Below are positions 28,842 through 38,572 of a stretch of DNA of 64,000 bases, one piece after another. A program made the position numbers and the translations under genes. The notes under the pieces are model-generated. The model ran no database searches. It saw only the letters and a program-made list of their open reading frames with translations, and had not been told where the DNA came from. Every line of letters starts with the position of its first letter. Within the stretch, counting starts at the first letter, position 1. The stretch is from Neisseria subflava (lineage in GTDB: Bacteria > Pseudomonadota > Gammaproteobacteria > Burkholderiales > Neisseriaceae): positions 1,488,001-1,552,000 of the forward strand of contig NZ_CP039887.1 of the NCBI RefSeq assembly GCF_005221305.1, written 5' to 3'.

Positions 28842-30041
28842 TTATTTATCAGAAGTATGTTGCTGACGGCGCAAGATAGCCGGAATTTCAAAGTCATCCA
28901 GTACAGACTGGTTGCTGAAATCAGCCGCAGTCAGATTCATAGAACGGATATTGCGGTTGGTACGAACCAAACTTTCAGCACTGCTTTGGCTTTGAGCTTG
29001 AGGCACTTCTGCCGCACCGCGTACCAATTGTTGGGTACGGGCAGCAGCGCGCAGTTGGTTGTCAGTACCGTTTTCTTTCAAGCCAGTAGCAATGATGGTA
29101 ATACGGATAGCGTCTTCGCTCATACTCTCGTCTTCGGCAGCACCAAATTTGCATTCCACTTCAGGGTGTGCATTTTGGTTGACTATACGCATAATCTCGT
29201 TGAACTCAGACATTTTCAGGCAGCCAGGAGCAGTGGTAATGTTTACCAATACACCGCGTGCGCCATCCAAAGTAACGTTATCCAAGAGTGGGCTGGAGAT
29301 AGCTTGATCGGTAGCCAAACGGGCACGGTCGATACCTTGCGCGAAACCTGAACCCATCATGGCGATACCGCGATTGCTCATCACGGTTTTCACGTCGGCG
29401 AAGTCCAAGTTGATCATGTCGCTAGGGCAAGTCACCACTTCGGAAATACCGGCAACTGCGTCACGCAGTACATTGTCTGCTGCACGGAAAGCTTCACGCA
29501 TGGTCACGTCTTCGCCCAAGGCAGTCATCAATTTGTCATTCGGAATAATAATCAGGGAATCGACGCGCTCTTTGAGCTGTTCCAAACCTGCTTGAGCGAT
29601 ATGTACGCGCTTGCCTTCATAAGCAAACGGACGGGTTACAACCGCAACGGTCAGGATACCCATTTCTTTAGCGATTTCAGCCACGACAGGAGCAGAGCCG
29701 GTACCTGTGCCGCCACCCATACCGGTAGTGATGAACAGCATGTTTGCACCGCGGATGGCATCTTCGATGGCTTCGCGATCTTCTTGAGCAGCGGCGCGAC
29801 CAATTTCAGGATTTGCACCGGCACCCAAACCGCGAGTTAGGTTTGTACCCAATTGAATGCGTTTAGCCGCATTGTTTTTAGCCAATGATTGCGCATCGGT
29901 ATTGGCACTGATGAACTCAACACCATGAATAGTGTTGGCAACCATGTTATTAATGGCATTACAGCCGCCGCCGCCCAAACCGATAACTTTAATAACAGCA
30001 GGGCTCGTTGCTGATTCTGCTACGTCGTAAACAAATTCCAT
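28842..30041 (-). CDS. ftsZ: Cell division GTPase FtsZ
   Basis: The tubulin-like GTPase that forms the Z ring. The GTP-binding signature GGGTGTGSAPV is at about residues 108-118. The T7 catalytic loop contains NLDFADVKTVM. The 399 residues end in the conserved C-terminal peptide (DDFEIPAILRRQ), which binds FtsA and other partners. It is the last gene of the dcw cluster. A 252-base gap separates it from ftsA and contains a strong promoter candidate. Confidence 0.97.
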   Translation of the reverse strand: MEFVYDVAESATSPAVIKVIGLGGGGCNAINNMVANTIHGVEFISANTDAQSLAKNNAAKRIQLGTNLTRGLGAGANPEIGRAAAQEDREAIEDAIRGANMLFITTGMGGGTGTGSAPVVAEIAKEMGILTVAVVTRPFAYEGKRVHIAQAGLEQLKERVDSLIIIPNDKLMTALGEDVTMREAFRAADNVLRDAVAGISEVVTCPSDMINLDFADVKTVMSNRGIAMMGSGFAQGIDRARLATDQAISSPLLDNVTLDGARGVLVNITTAPGCLKMSEFNEIMRIVNQNAHPEVECKFGAAEDESMSEDAIRITIIATGLKENGTDNQLRAAARTQQLVRGAAEVPQAQSQSSAESLVRTNRNIRSMNLTAADFSNQSVLDDFEIPAILRRQQHTSDK

Positions 30042-30099
30042 TCAATAATCCTCCGCGCCCCGCTTTATAAGGACGGTTCAAAAATAACTTATTATCCGT

Positions 30100-30129
30100 A
30101 TTATATAAGAAGTATCCAGATACTGGCAA
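30100..30129 (-). promoter_or_regulatory. Candidate ftsZ promoter
   Basis: On the minus strand TTGCCA (30124-30129) and TATAAT (30100-30105) are separated by 18 bases, about 60 bases before the ftsZ ATG. A weaker TTGTCA element lies further upstream. Multiple promoters in front of gonococcal ftsZ have been described. Confidence 0.65.
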
Positions 30130-30293
30130 AAATCTTCTTACCATTCGGCTGTCGGCGTTATATTTTTACTACATTTTTTAACAGAAAATATACAAGTTTT
30201 AAATTATCCACTTGACAATTATTTAAAACCGTTTAATTCCACTTAAATATTCAGGACAAACGGTTGCTACACAGTCCGCCCTGAAAACTTTTA

Positions 30294-31541
30294 TCAGAAA
30301 TTGTCTTTAACGAATTTCATTATTCTTGCCCACAGACTGATTTTTTCAGCCTGATCATGAACCACAATGGCACCTGTCACCGGCGCACCGTCTTCCTCCC
30401 CTCTTGCCGCCTGCAAAAGACCGATGGCGGTTGAATAGCGTGGATTGCGGATACGCTCAGATACGCCGCCCATTTCTTGTGGAACACCGATACGCGCCGG
30501 CAGGTTGAATACTTCTTCCGCCAACTCAACAATACCGGTCAACATAGAAGCACCACCGGTCAAAACGATACCTGAAGTCAGCACTTCTTCAGGGAAGCCG
30601 GAGCGGCGCAATTCGTTCAGCGTCAATTCCAAAATTTCTTCTACGCGTGGGCCGATGATTTCAGCCAATACACGGCGTGAAATTTGACGCGATTGACGGT
30701 CGCCAACGCTAGGAACTTCAATCATTTCATCCAAGCCGTCCATAGTCGGAATCGCGGCACCGTAATGGATTTTGATGTACTCGGCTGCACTGTGCGGTGT
30801 ACGCAAGGCTTGCGCCAAGTCTTTGGTAATCAAATCGCCGGCAACGGGAATAACCGCGGTATGGCGGATTGCGCCATTGGTATAAACCGCGATGTCGGTT
30901 GTACCGCCACCGATATCGATGACGCACACGCCCAAATCTTTTTCGTCTTCAGTCAAAACGGCGTGACCGCTTGCCAAAGGCTGAAGCATGATTTGATCCA
31001 TTTGCAGGCCGCAGCGTTGGATACATTTTTGGATATTTTGCAAAGCAGTGTTCGCACCGGTAATGATGTGTACACGGGTATCCAAACGCACGCCGCTCAT
31101 GCCGATAGGCTCTTTCACGCCTGGCTGGTTGTCGATGATGTACTCTTGAACCACGGTATGCAAGATATTATGATCAGGCGGAATATTGATGGCTTTGGCC
31201 GTTTCGATGGCACGATCGATGTCGGCTTGCGATACTTCGCCATCTTTAATTTTGACCACGCCTTGTGAATTCAGGCTGCGGATATGGTTACCGGCAATAC
31301 CGGTGACGACGTGGGAAATTTTGGTATCTGCCATCAATTCGGCATCTTCTACCGCCTGACGAATGGCTTGCGCAGTGGCGTCAATATTGGTCACCATACC
31401 TGCACGCAGGCCGCGTGAAGGGCTTTGACCCAAGCCAACAATGTGGATTTCGTTATCTTCCCGAATCTCGCCGATTAAGGCGATGACCTTGGACGTACCA
31501 ATGTCTAAGGCACTAATATATTTATTTTGTTGTTGTTCCAT
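30294..31541 (-). CDS. ftsA: Cell division protein FtsA
   Basis: An actin-like ATPase that tethers FtsZ to the membrane. Phosphate-binding and adenosine motifs of the actin fold are visible (SALDIGTSKVIALIG; VCVIDIGGGTTDIAVY; IVLTGGASMLTG). A C-terminal amphipathic helix (SLWARIMKFVKDNF) gives membrane attachment. The 415 residues are normal. It lies 74 bases after ftsQ. Confidence 0.96.
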   Translation of the reverse strand: MEQQQNKYISALDIGTSKVIALIGEIREDNEIHIVGLGQSPSRGLRAGMVTNIDATAQAIRQAVEDAELMADTKISHVVTGIAGNHIRSLNSQGVVKIKDGEVSQADIDRAIETAKAINIPPDHNILHTVVQEYIIDNQPGVKEPIGMSGVRLDTRVHIITGANTALQNIQKCIQRCGLQMDQIMLQPLASGHAVLTEDEKDLGVCVIDIGGGTTDIAVYTNGAIRHTAVIPVAGDLITKDLAQALRTPHSAAEYIKIHYGAAIPTMDGLDEMIEVPSVGDRQSRQISRRVLAEIIGPRVEEILELTLNELRRSGFPEEVLTSGIVLTGGASMLTGIVELAEEVFNLPARIGVPQEMGGVSERIRNPRYSTAIGLLQAARGEEDGAPVTGAIVVHDQAEKISLWARIMKFVKDNF

Positions 31542-31615
31542 AATTGCTCGTTCGCTATGTTGTCTGACTGACGGTTTGATTATTTTTGAAACAAGATTGC
31601 TTCACGTCTAATCGG

Positions 31616-32335
31616 CTATTCACTGTCGGAAGGGTTTTCAGACGGCCTGTAACGGACTGAAAAACCATCCTTATAACGCATATCGACATACTCGATACGA
31701 CTTTGTTTTTTACGCAGCAGCGATGGCCAAATCTGGGCAAACTGCTGCAAACGTTTGATTTCGTTTTCACGCCCCAAGCGCACGGTAATGCCGTTGTTCA
31801 ATACAAGCAGCCATGCCGACCGCGGCGTGTAGATCAATTCTTTGATGGTCAGTTTCAACGGACTCAAAATACCGGAAAAGTCCGCATAATGTTTGACCAT
31901 GTCTTTGCCTGTCCCCTGCTGCCCTTCAAATATAGGCAGGTCCTGTTTCAGGCTTGCGGCAAACACATTGCCCTTACTGTCGACCAAGCCGCCAGCGCGC
32001 CAATGCGCAACCGGTACGCGCTCGGTCAGGATAATTTCCACTGTTTCCGGAAAACGGCGGCGTACCATTGCCGAGTCAATCCAAGGCAACTCCTGAAAAG
32101 CGGCCTGCGCCGAATCAATATCGGCGCGGAACATATTACCCCTGATATGCTCTCGTGCAACAGTTTGCAATTCTTTGTTGGAAGCATATTTCAGCTTACC
32201 CTGAATGGCAATCTGTTTCACAGGGAAATATTTTGAATTGTAAAGCCAAGCTATGCCCGAACCTATCAGTAGAAAGGTCATCAGCACCAATAGCCGGCGG
32301 GTCAGCCGACCCAGTGCGCCTGCATCATCCCACAT
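31616..32335 (-). CDS. ftsQ: Cell division protein FtsQ
   Basis: A bitopic divisome protein linking FtsL/FtsB with FtsA/FtsK. It has a short cytoplasmic N-terminus, one membrane helix (LLVLMTFLLIGSGIAWLY, about 15-32), a POTRA domain (FPVKQIAIQGKLKYASNKEL) and a beta domain. Length is 239 residues. It overlaps the end of ddl by 11 bases. Confidence 0.94.
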   Translation of the reverse strand: MWDDAGALGRLTRRLLVLMTFLLIGSGIAWLYNSKYFPVKQIAIQGKLKYASNKELQTVAREHIRGNMFRADIDSAQAAFQELPWIDSAMVRRRFPETVEIILTERVPVAHWRAGGLVDSKGNVFAASLKQDLPIFEGQQGTGKDMVKHYADFSGILSPLKLTIKELIYTPRSAWLLVLNNGITVRLGRENEIKRLQQFAQIWPSLLRKKQSRIEYVDMRYKDGFSVRYRPSENPSDSE

Positions 32336-33239
32336 GAGCGGTCTTCAAAATCTCAATACATAAATCAGCAAAATCTACGCCGGTATGGGCTGCAGATTTT
32401 GGCACCAAACTGTGGCTGGTCATGCCAGGCAAGGTATTGATTTCCAAAAGATACAGCTTACCGTCCGTATCTTTTAGGAAGTCCACGCGCGAACAACCGT
32501 CCGCACCAATCGCCTGCGCGCCACGTACGGCCAGTTCGCGCATCAGGTTTTCCTCCGCCTCGCTCAAATCTTCCGACGGGCATTGATAAACTGTATCGTC
32601 GCGGTTATATTTGGCTTCGTAGTCGTAAAACTCAGTAGCCGGAATAATATGAATGCTCGGCAAGCCTTTGCCGTTCAATACCGGGCAAGAATACTCGCCA
32701 CCGCCGATAAAGCGTTCGGCAATGATTTCGCCCTGCAAGTGTTTCAATTCTTCATAAACGCTTTTCAGACAGCCTTTTTCTTTTACTTTTACCACGCCGA
32801 CGCTGCTGCCTTCTGCGGCAGGTTTCACAAACATCGGCAGGCCCAATTTTTCTTCAACAGCATCAAAGTCGCTGTCGTCATGCAATACAGCAAACTCAGG
32901 AACAGGCAAACCCACGGCCTGCCAAATCAGTTTGCAGCGGTATTTGTCCATACCCAGCGCGGAAGCGGCCACGCCGCTGCCGGTGTAAGGAATACCCATC
33001 AGTTCCAACGCGCCTTGAATCGCGCCATCTTCGCCGAAAGTGCCGTGCAGAATATTGAAGGCCGTCTGAAAACCTTGTATTTTCAATTCAGACAACGGGG
33101 TTTCTTTAGGGTCGAACGCATGGGCATCGACGCCTTTGCTTTTCAAGGCAGCTAAAATAGCGGCGCCGCTGTCCAGCGAAACTTCGCGCTCGCTGGAGAA
33201 GCCACCCATCAACACGGCCACTTTGCCAAAATTCTGCAT
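32325..33239 (-). CDS. ddl: D-alanine--D-alanine ligase
   Basis: An ATP-grasp ligase that makes the D-Ala-D-Ala dipeptide for MurF. The N-terminal motif VAVLMGGFSSEREVSLDSG and the ATP-grasp residues in FVKPAAEGSSVGVVKV and YLLEINTLPGMTSHSLVPK are intact. I chose the ATG at 33239 (304 residues), preceded by AAGAAAG; a GTG three codons upstream is possible. Two uptake-sequence variants occur within the gene. Confidence 0.95.
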   Translation of the reverse strand: MQNFGKVAVLMGGFSSEREVSLDSGAAILAALKSKGVDAHAFDPKETPLSELKIQGFQTAFNILHGTFGEDGAIQGALELMGIPYTGSGVAASALGMDKYRCKLIWQAVGLPVPEFAVLHDDSDFDAVEEKLGLPMFVKPAAEGSSVGVVKVKEKGCLKSVYEELKHLQGEIIAERFIGGGEYSCPVLNGKGLPSIHIIPATEFYDYEAKYNRDDTVYQCPSEDLSEAEENLMRELAVRGAQAIGADGCSRVDFLKDTDGKLYLLEINTLPGMTSHSLVPKSAAHTGVDFADLCIEILKTAHVG

Positions 33240-33266
33240 AATTTCCACTTTCTTAAATACTGATAC

Positions 33267-33295
33267 AGGCCGTCTGAATATTGTTCAGACGACCT
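33267..33295 (-). terminator. Hybrid DUS hairpin between murC and ddl
   Basis: One arm is AGGCCGTCTGAA (33267-33278), the other the complement of AGGTCGTCTGAA (33284-33295), so two dialects meet in one hairpin. Confidence 0.55.
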
Positions 33296-33326
33296 ATCTG
33301 TCCTCAAAGGCCAATATGCCTGTTTA

Positions 33327-34736
33327 TTATGATTGTTTCGACAATTCCACCAATGCAGACGGAACGCGGTTAATGCTGCCGGCACCCATATTCAGAACGA
33401 CATCGCCATCCTGCAAAACGTTCAGCAGCATTTCGGGCAAGTCGGCCACGTTTTCGCAGTAAATCGGCTCAAGTTTACCCAATACGCGGATGGCGCGCGC
33501 CAAGGCGCGGGAATCGGCTGCGGCAATCGGCTCTTCGCCTGCGGCATAAACTTCGGTCAACACCAGCGCATCAACGGTATTGAGGACTTTGGTAAAGTCT
33601 TCAAACAAATCGCGTGTGCGAGTATAGCGGTGCGGCTGGAAGGCAAGCACCAAACGTTTTTCCGGATACGCGCCGCGTGCGGCGGAGAGGGTCGCCGCCA
33701 TTTCGACAGGATGGTGTCCATAATCGTCCACCAAAAGCGCGGTTCCGCCGTTGGGCAACTTGATTTCGCCGTATTTTTGGAAACGGCGTCCGACGCCTTC
33801 GAAACCAAGCAAGCCGCGCTGAATCGCTTCGACGGATGCGCCGACTTCCAGAGCCACGCCGATGGCTGCCAAGGCATTGAGGACGTTGTGTCTGCCAGGC
33901 ATGTTCAACACGACTTCAAACGGCGCTTGTTCATGTCCTTTCATTTGAACATGAACGGTAAATTTCATTTGCGCGCCGACGCTTTCGATGTCGGTCGCGT
34001 AAATATCGGCGGTATCGTCTAAGCCGTAAGTGGCGTAAGGTTTGCTCACTTTGGGCAAAATCGCGCGGACATGTTCGCTGTCGATACACAAAAACGCTTT
34101 GCCGTAGAAAGGCATACGGTGGATGAAATCGACAAACGCTTGATGCAGTTTTTCAACGCTGTGTCCGTAGGTATCCATGTGGTCTTCGTCGATATTGGTG
34201 ACGACGGACATAATCGGGGTCAGATGCAGGAAGGACGCATCGGACTCGTCGGCTTCGGCGACGATGTATTCGCCTTTGCCCAAACGGGCATTGGTACCTG
34301 CGGCATTGAGTTTGCCGCCGATCACGAAAGTGGGGTCGAGACCTGCCGCACCGAGGATGGAGGCGGTCAGACTGGTGGTCGTGGTTTTGCCGTGCGTACC
34401 GGCAATGGCGATGCCGTCACGAAAGCGCATCAATTCTGCCAACATCAGCGCGCGCGGAATCACGGGAATCTGCTGTTCCAAGGCGGCAACAACTTCAGGA
34501 TTATCTTTTTTGACGGCGGTAGAGGTAACGACGACATCCGCACCATTGACGTGTTCGGCGGTATGACCGGGATAAACTTGAATACCCAAGCTGCTCAAAT
34601 GCTCGGTAACGGCATTGCGCGCCTGATCCGAACCGGAAACTTTAAAGCCCAAATTGTGTAAAACTTCGGCGATACCGCTCATGCCGACGCCGCCGATACC
34701 GACAAAATGGATGTTGGTGACTCGATTTTTCATCAT
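33327..34736 (-). CDS. murC: UDP-N-acetylmuramate--L-alanine ligase
   Basis: Adds L-alanine to UDP-MurNAc. It has an N-terminal Rossmann region (FVGIGGVGMSGIAEVLHNLG), the Mur ligase P-loop GTHGKTTTTS (about 118-127) and a C-terminal domain with LVDDYGHHPVE. The 469 residues are normal. The start is ATG-ATG at 34736. A hybrid uptake-sequence hairpin separates it from ddl. Confidence 0.96.
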   Translation of the reverse strand: MMKNRVTNIHFVGIGGVGMSGIAEVLHNLGFKVSGSDQARNAVTEHLSSLGIQVYPGHTAEHVNGADVVVTSTAVKKDNPEVVAALEQQIPVIPRALMLAELMRFRDGIAIAGTHGKTTTTSLTASILGAAGLDPTFVIGGKLNAAGTNARLGKGEYIVAEADESDASFLHLTPIMSVVTNIDEDHMDTYGHSVEKLHQAFVDFIHRMPFYGKAFLCIDSEHVRAILPKVSKPYATYGLDDTADIYATDIESVGAQMKFTVHVQMKGHEQAPFEVVLNMPGRHNVLNALAAIGVALEVGASVEAIQRGLLGFEGVGRRFQKYGEIKLPNGGTALLVDDYGHHPVEMAATLSAARGAYPEKRLVLAFQPHRYTRTRDLFEDFTKVLNTVDALVLTEVYAAGEEPIAAADSRALARAIRVLGKLEPIYCENVADLPEMLLNVLQDGDVVLNMGAGSINRVPSALVELSKQS

Positions 34737-34962
34737 AATGTTGCGTTCCGGTGGATTTTCGATGCGTAAAGGCGTTATTTTAAAGGGCTATCCGCTTCTG
34801 CGCCATAGTTTTCTTGTAAATTAAAGATGTTTTGGCATACAGGATTTCACATTGGTTGCAATATGGGTAAAAAAGGGGCGGCACTTGGCGGTGAATCTTT
34901 GCTATTTTGCCTATTTTTAAACTTGATTTCAGCTACCAAAACACCAGCAAAAACAAAATATA

Positions 34963-34993
34963 AGGTCGTCTGAAAACCGTTTTCAGACGACCT
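34963..34993 (-). terminator. Terminator after the methyltransferase gene (mucosa-type DUS pair)
   Basis: AGGTCGTCTGAA (34963-34974) and its complement (34982-34993) pair across a short loop, just before the stop codon side of the methyltransferase gene. Confidence 0.7.
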
Positions 34994-35001
34994 CGTGCTT
35001 A

Positions 35002-35829
35002 TCAACTGGATGGCACTTGTATCCTCATCAAGCGCATATCCAGTTTACGCCGTCCCCACGCGGTCGCATACAAAAGGCGCAAAAGCCACGGATAACGCGG
35101 TTTGCAGACGCTGCTCAAACCGGCTTCTTCAATAATTTCCACACCCGGCATCAGCCGCAAAATGTCGTCCACTCCGCTTATCGCCCAGCGGAACTCGGGC
35201 GGTTTGTCCATTTTACCGAGCGCGTCGTGGTGTTTGCTTTGTCCGATGTAGGCTTTGGGGATAGTGTCGAAGGCAAGTTGGGCGTGCGGCAGACGGCGGG
35301 CAACCTGTTTGAAAAAGTCCTGCACCTGCGTTTCTTCGAAATACATCAACACGCCTTCGATCACGAGCAACACGGGTTTGCCGTGCGCTGCGACGGTGTT
35401 CATCCACGCTTCGTCAAACATGGACGCGCCCAGATAATGATTGTCCGATTCAGGCAGCAGCATGCGCCGCACTTCAATCACTTCCGGCAAATCCAAATCA
35501 TACCAAGTGGTAATGCGCGGCTTGCCCAAGCGTTCGTAACGCGCATCCAGCCCCGCGCCGATTTGCACGACGACGGCATCGGGATGTTCGGCGATAAAGT
35601 GCCGGGTCATATCGTCCAACAGCTTCGCCCGCCCGCAACAGCCGACCTGCGATGCTTTGGCTTTGGCAAACTTGCCGAAGTCGTAGTCAATCTTGTCCAA
35701 CATCCGCACGGCTTCGTCATCACGCAAAAGCGGCTGCGCCCTACCCTGCTCTACGGCCTTTGCCCACAGGGGAATCAGCATGGTACTGGACAGGACAGAA
35801 ACGGTTTCGGGAGAGATTTTTGCAGACAT
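35002..35829 (-). CDS. Class I SAM-dependent methyltransferase, LCM/TcmP-like
   Basis: A 275-residue protein of the leucine carboxyl methyltransferase / TcmP-type O-methyltransferase family. The SAM motif is VVQIGAGLDARYERL (about residues 86-100), then WYDLDLPEVIEVRR and LLVIEGVLMYFEETQVQDFF. The start is the ATG at 35829, preceded by GGAGG. The substrate cannot be told. It splits murC from murG in the dcw cluster and is flanked by mucosa-type or degenerate uptake sequences, so it looks like a later insertion. Confidence 0.8.
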   Translation of the reverse strand: MSAKISPETVSVLSSTMLIPLWAKAVEQGRAQPLLRDDEAVRMLDKIDYDFGKFAKAKASQVGCCGRAKLLDDMTRHFIAEHPDAVVVQIGAGLDARYERLGKPRITTWYDLDLPEVIEVRRMLLPESDNHYLGASMFDEAWMNTVAAHGKPVLLVIEGVLMYFEETQVQDFFKQVARRLPHAQLAFDTIPKAYIGQSKHHDALGKMDKPPEFRWAISGVDDILRLMPGVEIIEEAGLSSVCKPRYPWLLRLLYATAWGRRKLDMRLMRIQVPSS

Positions 35830-35963
35830 GGCAGCCTCCAATGAGAGAAATTCCTATTTACATCATACTCCCGCACAATAAGGCTGCCAAGTTGCAAAAA
35901 GATCGTCTGAAACCCGTTTCTTGGTTTTCAGACTACCTCTGTTTCGTTCATCACATTATGTCA

Positions 35964-37031
35964 TCATGCCGTACACGCGATGGCGGCTTCCGCCACATCG
36001 TCCGCACTGTGCGGCAACGCCAACGTACGGGCATTTTTTGCCCATTTCAGGCATTTTTCATGGTTCAAGCCGCCAAGGATTTCGGCCAGTTTTTCTGCCG
36101 TCAGTTGAGTTTGAGGCAACAGCAAACCAGCTTCGGCCTGCACCATAAAGCGCGCATTGGCTGTTTGGTGGTCGTCCACTGCATACGGATACGGCACCAG
36201 CAATGCACCCAAACCGGCAGCCGTCAGCTCGGCAATTGTCAGCGCACCGGCACGGCAAATCACCAAATCGGCATCACGGTAGGCAGATACCATATCGGTA
36301 ATAAATTCGACGCACTCGGCCTGCACACCCAACGCATCGTAATCCGCCTGCAAGTTACCCAATTTATTGCGGCCGGACTGATGATACATTTGCGGACGGG
36401 CAGACTCAGGCAACAATGCCAAAGCCTGCGGAACGGTTTTGTTCAACACATCCGCACCCAAACTACCGCCCACCACCAAAACTTTCAGACGGCCTTGACG
36501 GTTTTCAAAGCGTTCTTCAGGAACAGGCAATGCCGCAATATCGGCACGGACAGGGTTACCCACCAATCCGCCTTCATGTTGAAAGGCTTTAGGGAAAGCG
36601 TACAAAACACGTTTTGCCCAACGCGACAGTTGGCGGTTGGATAAACCGGCTACGGCGTTTTGCTCATGAATCACAATCGGCACACCGGAAATTTTTGCCG
36701 CCAAGCCGCCGGGGAAAGTAACAAAACCGCCGAAACCGATGACGCACTCGACGCGGTGTTTGCGGATAATCCGCTGCGCTTCGCGGACGGTTTTATACAA
36801 AGTAAACGGCAGCATCAGCTTGCGTTTGATGCCGTTGCCGCGCACGCCTTTAATCGCCAGCGTTTCAAGCAGGATGTCGTATTGCGGCACGATGCGCTCT
36901 TCCATCGAGCCTTCGCTGCCCAGCCAAATCACATGATGGCCGCGCGCGCGCAATGAATCTGCCACCGCCAGCGCAGGGAAAATATGGCCGCCGGTGCCGC
37001 CCGCCATCAACATGAAAGTTTTACTGCCCAT
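35964..37031 (-). CDS. murG: Lipid II synthase MurG
   Basis: A membrane-associated GT-B glycosyltransferase that adds GlcNAc to lipid I. The glycine-rich loop GGTGGHIFPALAVAD is at residues about 11-25. The second-domain motif VVGGSLGADVLN and the donor-binding ICRAGALTIAELTAAGLGAL follow. The 355 residues are normal. It begins three bases after ftsW, so flipping and synthesis genes are tightly coupled. Confidence 0.96.
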   Translation of the reverse strand: MGSKTFMLMAGGTGGHIFPALAVADSLRARGHHVIWLGSEGSMEERIVPQYDILLETLAIKGVRGNGIKRKLMLPFTLYKTVREAQRIIRKHRVECVIGFGGFVTFPGGLAAKISGVPIVIHEQNAVAGLSNRQLSRWAKRVLYAFPKAFQHEGGLVGNPVRADIAALPVPEERFENRQGRLKVLVVGGSLGADVLNKTVPQALALLPESARPQMYHQSGRNKLGNLQADYDALGVQAECVEFITDMVSAYRDADLVICRAGALTIAELTAAGLGALLVPYPYAVDDHQTANARFMVQAEAGLLLPQTQLTAEKLAEILGGLNHEKCLKWAKNARTLALPHSADDVAEAAIACTA

Positions 37032-37034
37032 GAT

Positions 37035-38297
37035 TTACTCCACTTGGTAACCGCGCATTTTTTTGCGGTTTTCATAATCGATACGCAACAATAAGGTAAC
37101 GCACACCAGCATAACGGCAACCGCCGAACCGCCGTAAGACATCAACGGCAAAGTCAGACCTTTGGTGGGCAGGATACCGATATTGACACCGATATTGAAG
37201 AAACTTTGAATACCTATCCAAATACCGATGCCGTTGGCGACATACGCGCTGAACATCAGTCCGGAATCACGCGCCTGCTTACCGATGGAGAACGCACGCA
37301 TCACCAGCCAGCCGTAGCAGAACACCAAAATACACATCCCGACAAACCCGAATTCTTCGCCGATAACGGCAAAGATAAAGTCGGTATGCGCCTCAGGCAG
37401 GTAGAAGCGTTTTTCCAAACTCGCACCCAAACCCTGACCGAACCATTCGCCGCGCGCAATCGCCATCAACGAATGCGTCAACTGATAGCCTTTACCCAAA
37501 GGGTCACCCCAAGGATCCAAAAATGCGGAAACCCGCGCCATACGGTAGGGTGCCGCCAAAATCATCACACCCATCCCCGCCAGCACGCTCAGTACCAATA
37601 CGGCAAAATATTTCCAAGGGAAACCCGCCAAAAACAGCATACCCATCGTAATCGACACAATCACGACAAACGAGCCGAAATCAGGTTGCGCCATCACAAA
37701 AACCAAACCCAGCGCAATCATCACGATAGGCAGCAGGATGTTTTTAAACTTCTTCAGCTTCTGCCAAGTTTTCTGACGCGCTTCCTTGCTGAACGGACAC
37801 AGGAAAGCATTGAACAAACCGACAAACAGCGGTTTCAAACCCAAAGAGTCCATACTGCGCAACACTTCCTCGCGTCGCGTAAACAGGCTGGACAAATACA
37901 AAACCGTCGCCAGTTTGAACAACTCGGTCGGCTGAAGATTGACCGGCCCGATATGAATCCAACGCGTCGCCCCGTTGATTTCACGGCCGACAAACAACAC
38001 CACCACCAGCAAAATCGCAGAAAAAGCAAAATAAAACGGAATGATTTTCCGCCAAAAACTCATGCTCAACAGCGACAGCCCGAGACAGCCCAACACACTC
38101 GCGCCGACAAACATCGCCTGCTTGCTGACAAAAGAAAATTGATTGCCGCCTTCCGACGCGGCATAGGCAATCGACGCAGAATAAATCATTACCAAGCTGA
38201 AGGCGGTCATCAAAATAACCATCCACAACAGTGACACATCGAATTTCCGACCGTCCAAAGAAATCGGGCGGTCGAGAAGTTTGGAAAGACTAATCAT
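37035..38297 (-). CDS. ftsW: Divisome glycosyltransferase FtsW
   Basis: A SEDS-family polymerase that works with PBP2/FtsI at the septum. About ten transmembrane helices are visible. Signature regions include VNLQPTELFKLATVLYLS, AQPDFGSFVVIV and HTDFIFAVIGEEFGF, plus the C-terminal LPTKGLTLPLMSYGGSA. I chose the ATG at 38297 (420 residues); the open frame 28 codons upstream contains an uptake sequence. Confidence 0.95.
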   Translation of the reverse strand: MISLSKLLDRPISLDGRKFDVSLLWMVILMTAFSLVMIYSASIAYAASEGGNQFSFVSKQAMFVGASVLGCLGLSLLSMSFWRKIIPFYFAFSAILLVVVLFVGREINGATRWIHIGPVNLQPTELFKLATVLYLSSLFTRREEVLRSMDSLGLKPLFVGLFNAFLCPFSKEARQKTWQKLKKFKNILLPIVMIALGLVFVMAQPDFGSFVVIVSITMGMLFLAGFPWKYFAVLVLSVLAGMGVMILAAPYRMARVSAFLDPWGDPLGKGYQLTHSLMAIARGEWFGQGLGASLEKRFYLPEAHTDFIFAVIGEEFGFVGMCILVFCYGWLVMRAFSIGKQARDSGLMFSAYVANGIGIWIGIQSFFNIGVNIGILPTKGLTLPLMSYGGSAVAVMLVCVTLLLRIDYENRKKMRGYQVE

Positions 38298-38521
38298 GAA
38301 CAAACATCCGTATGCGGGCAGACGAAAAAAAATCCGCCCCAGAACAAAGCGTTCAGACGACCCTCCGCCTAATCGGAACATCGGAGGTCGTCTGAAAAAA
38401 TATCGTGAATCAGAAAAACGTCATTCTAAAGGTTTCTTGCCAAAGCAACAATTCAGATTCTTTAAAGACAGTCGGATTCCGGCGTTCTTTGCGCCCTCCC
38501 CTACCCATCACAAACGCAAAA

Positions 38522-38562
38522 AAGGTCGTCTGAAAACGTTTTTATGTTTTCAGACGACCTTA
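38522..38562 (-). terminator. Terminator after the 244-aa gene (mucosa-type DUS pair)
   Basis: AGGTCGTCTGAA (38523-38534) and its complement (38549-38560) pair with A and T flanks; another mucosa-type pair lies at 38352-38396 ahead of ftsW. Confidence 0.7.
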
Positions 38563-38572
38563 TAGGCTACCT

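Noticed and set aside
34870..34920. GGCAC and TTGC blocks upstream of murC as a sigma-54 promoter
   Set aside because: The spacing between the two blocks does not fit the strict -24/-12 geometry.
37206..38234. A 342-codon plus-strand open frame opposite ftsW
   Set aside because: It is an antisense shadow full of His/Gln/Arg; ftsW on the other strand is complete.
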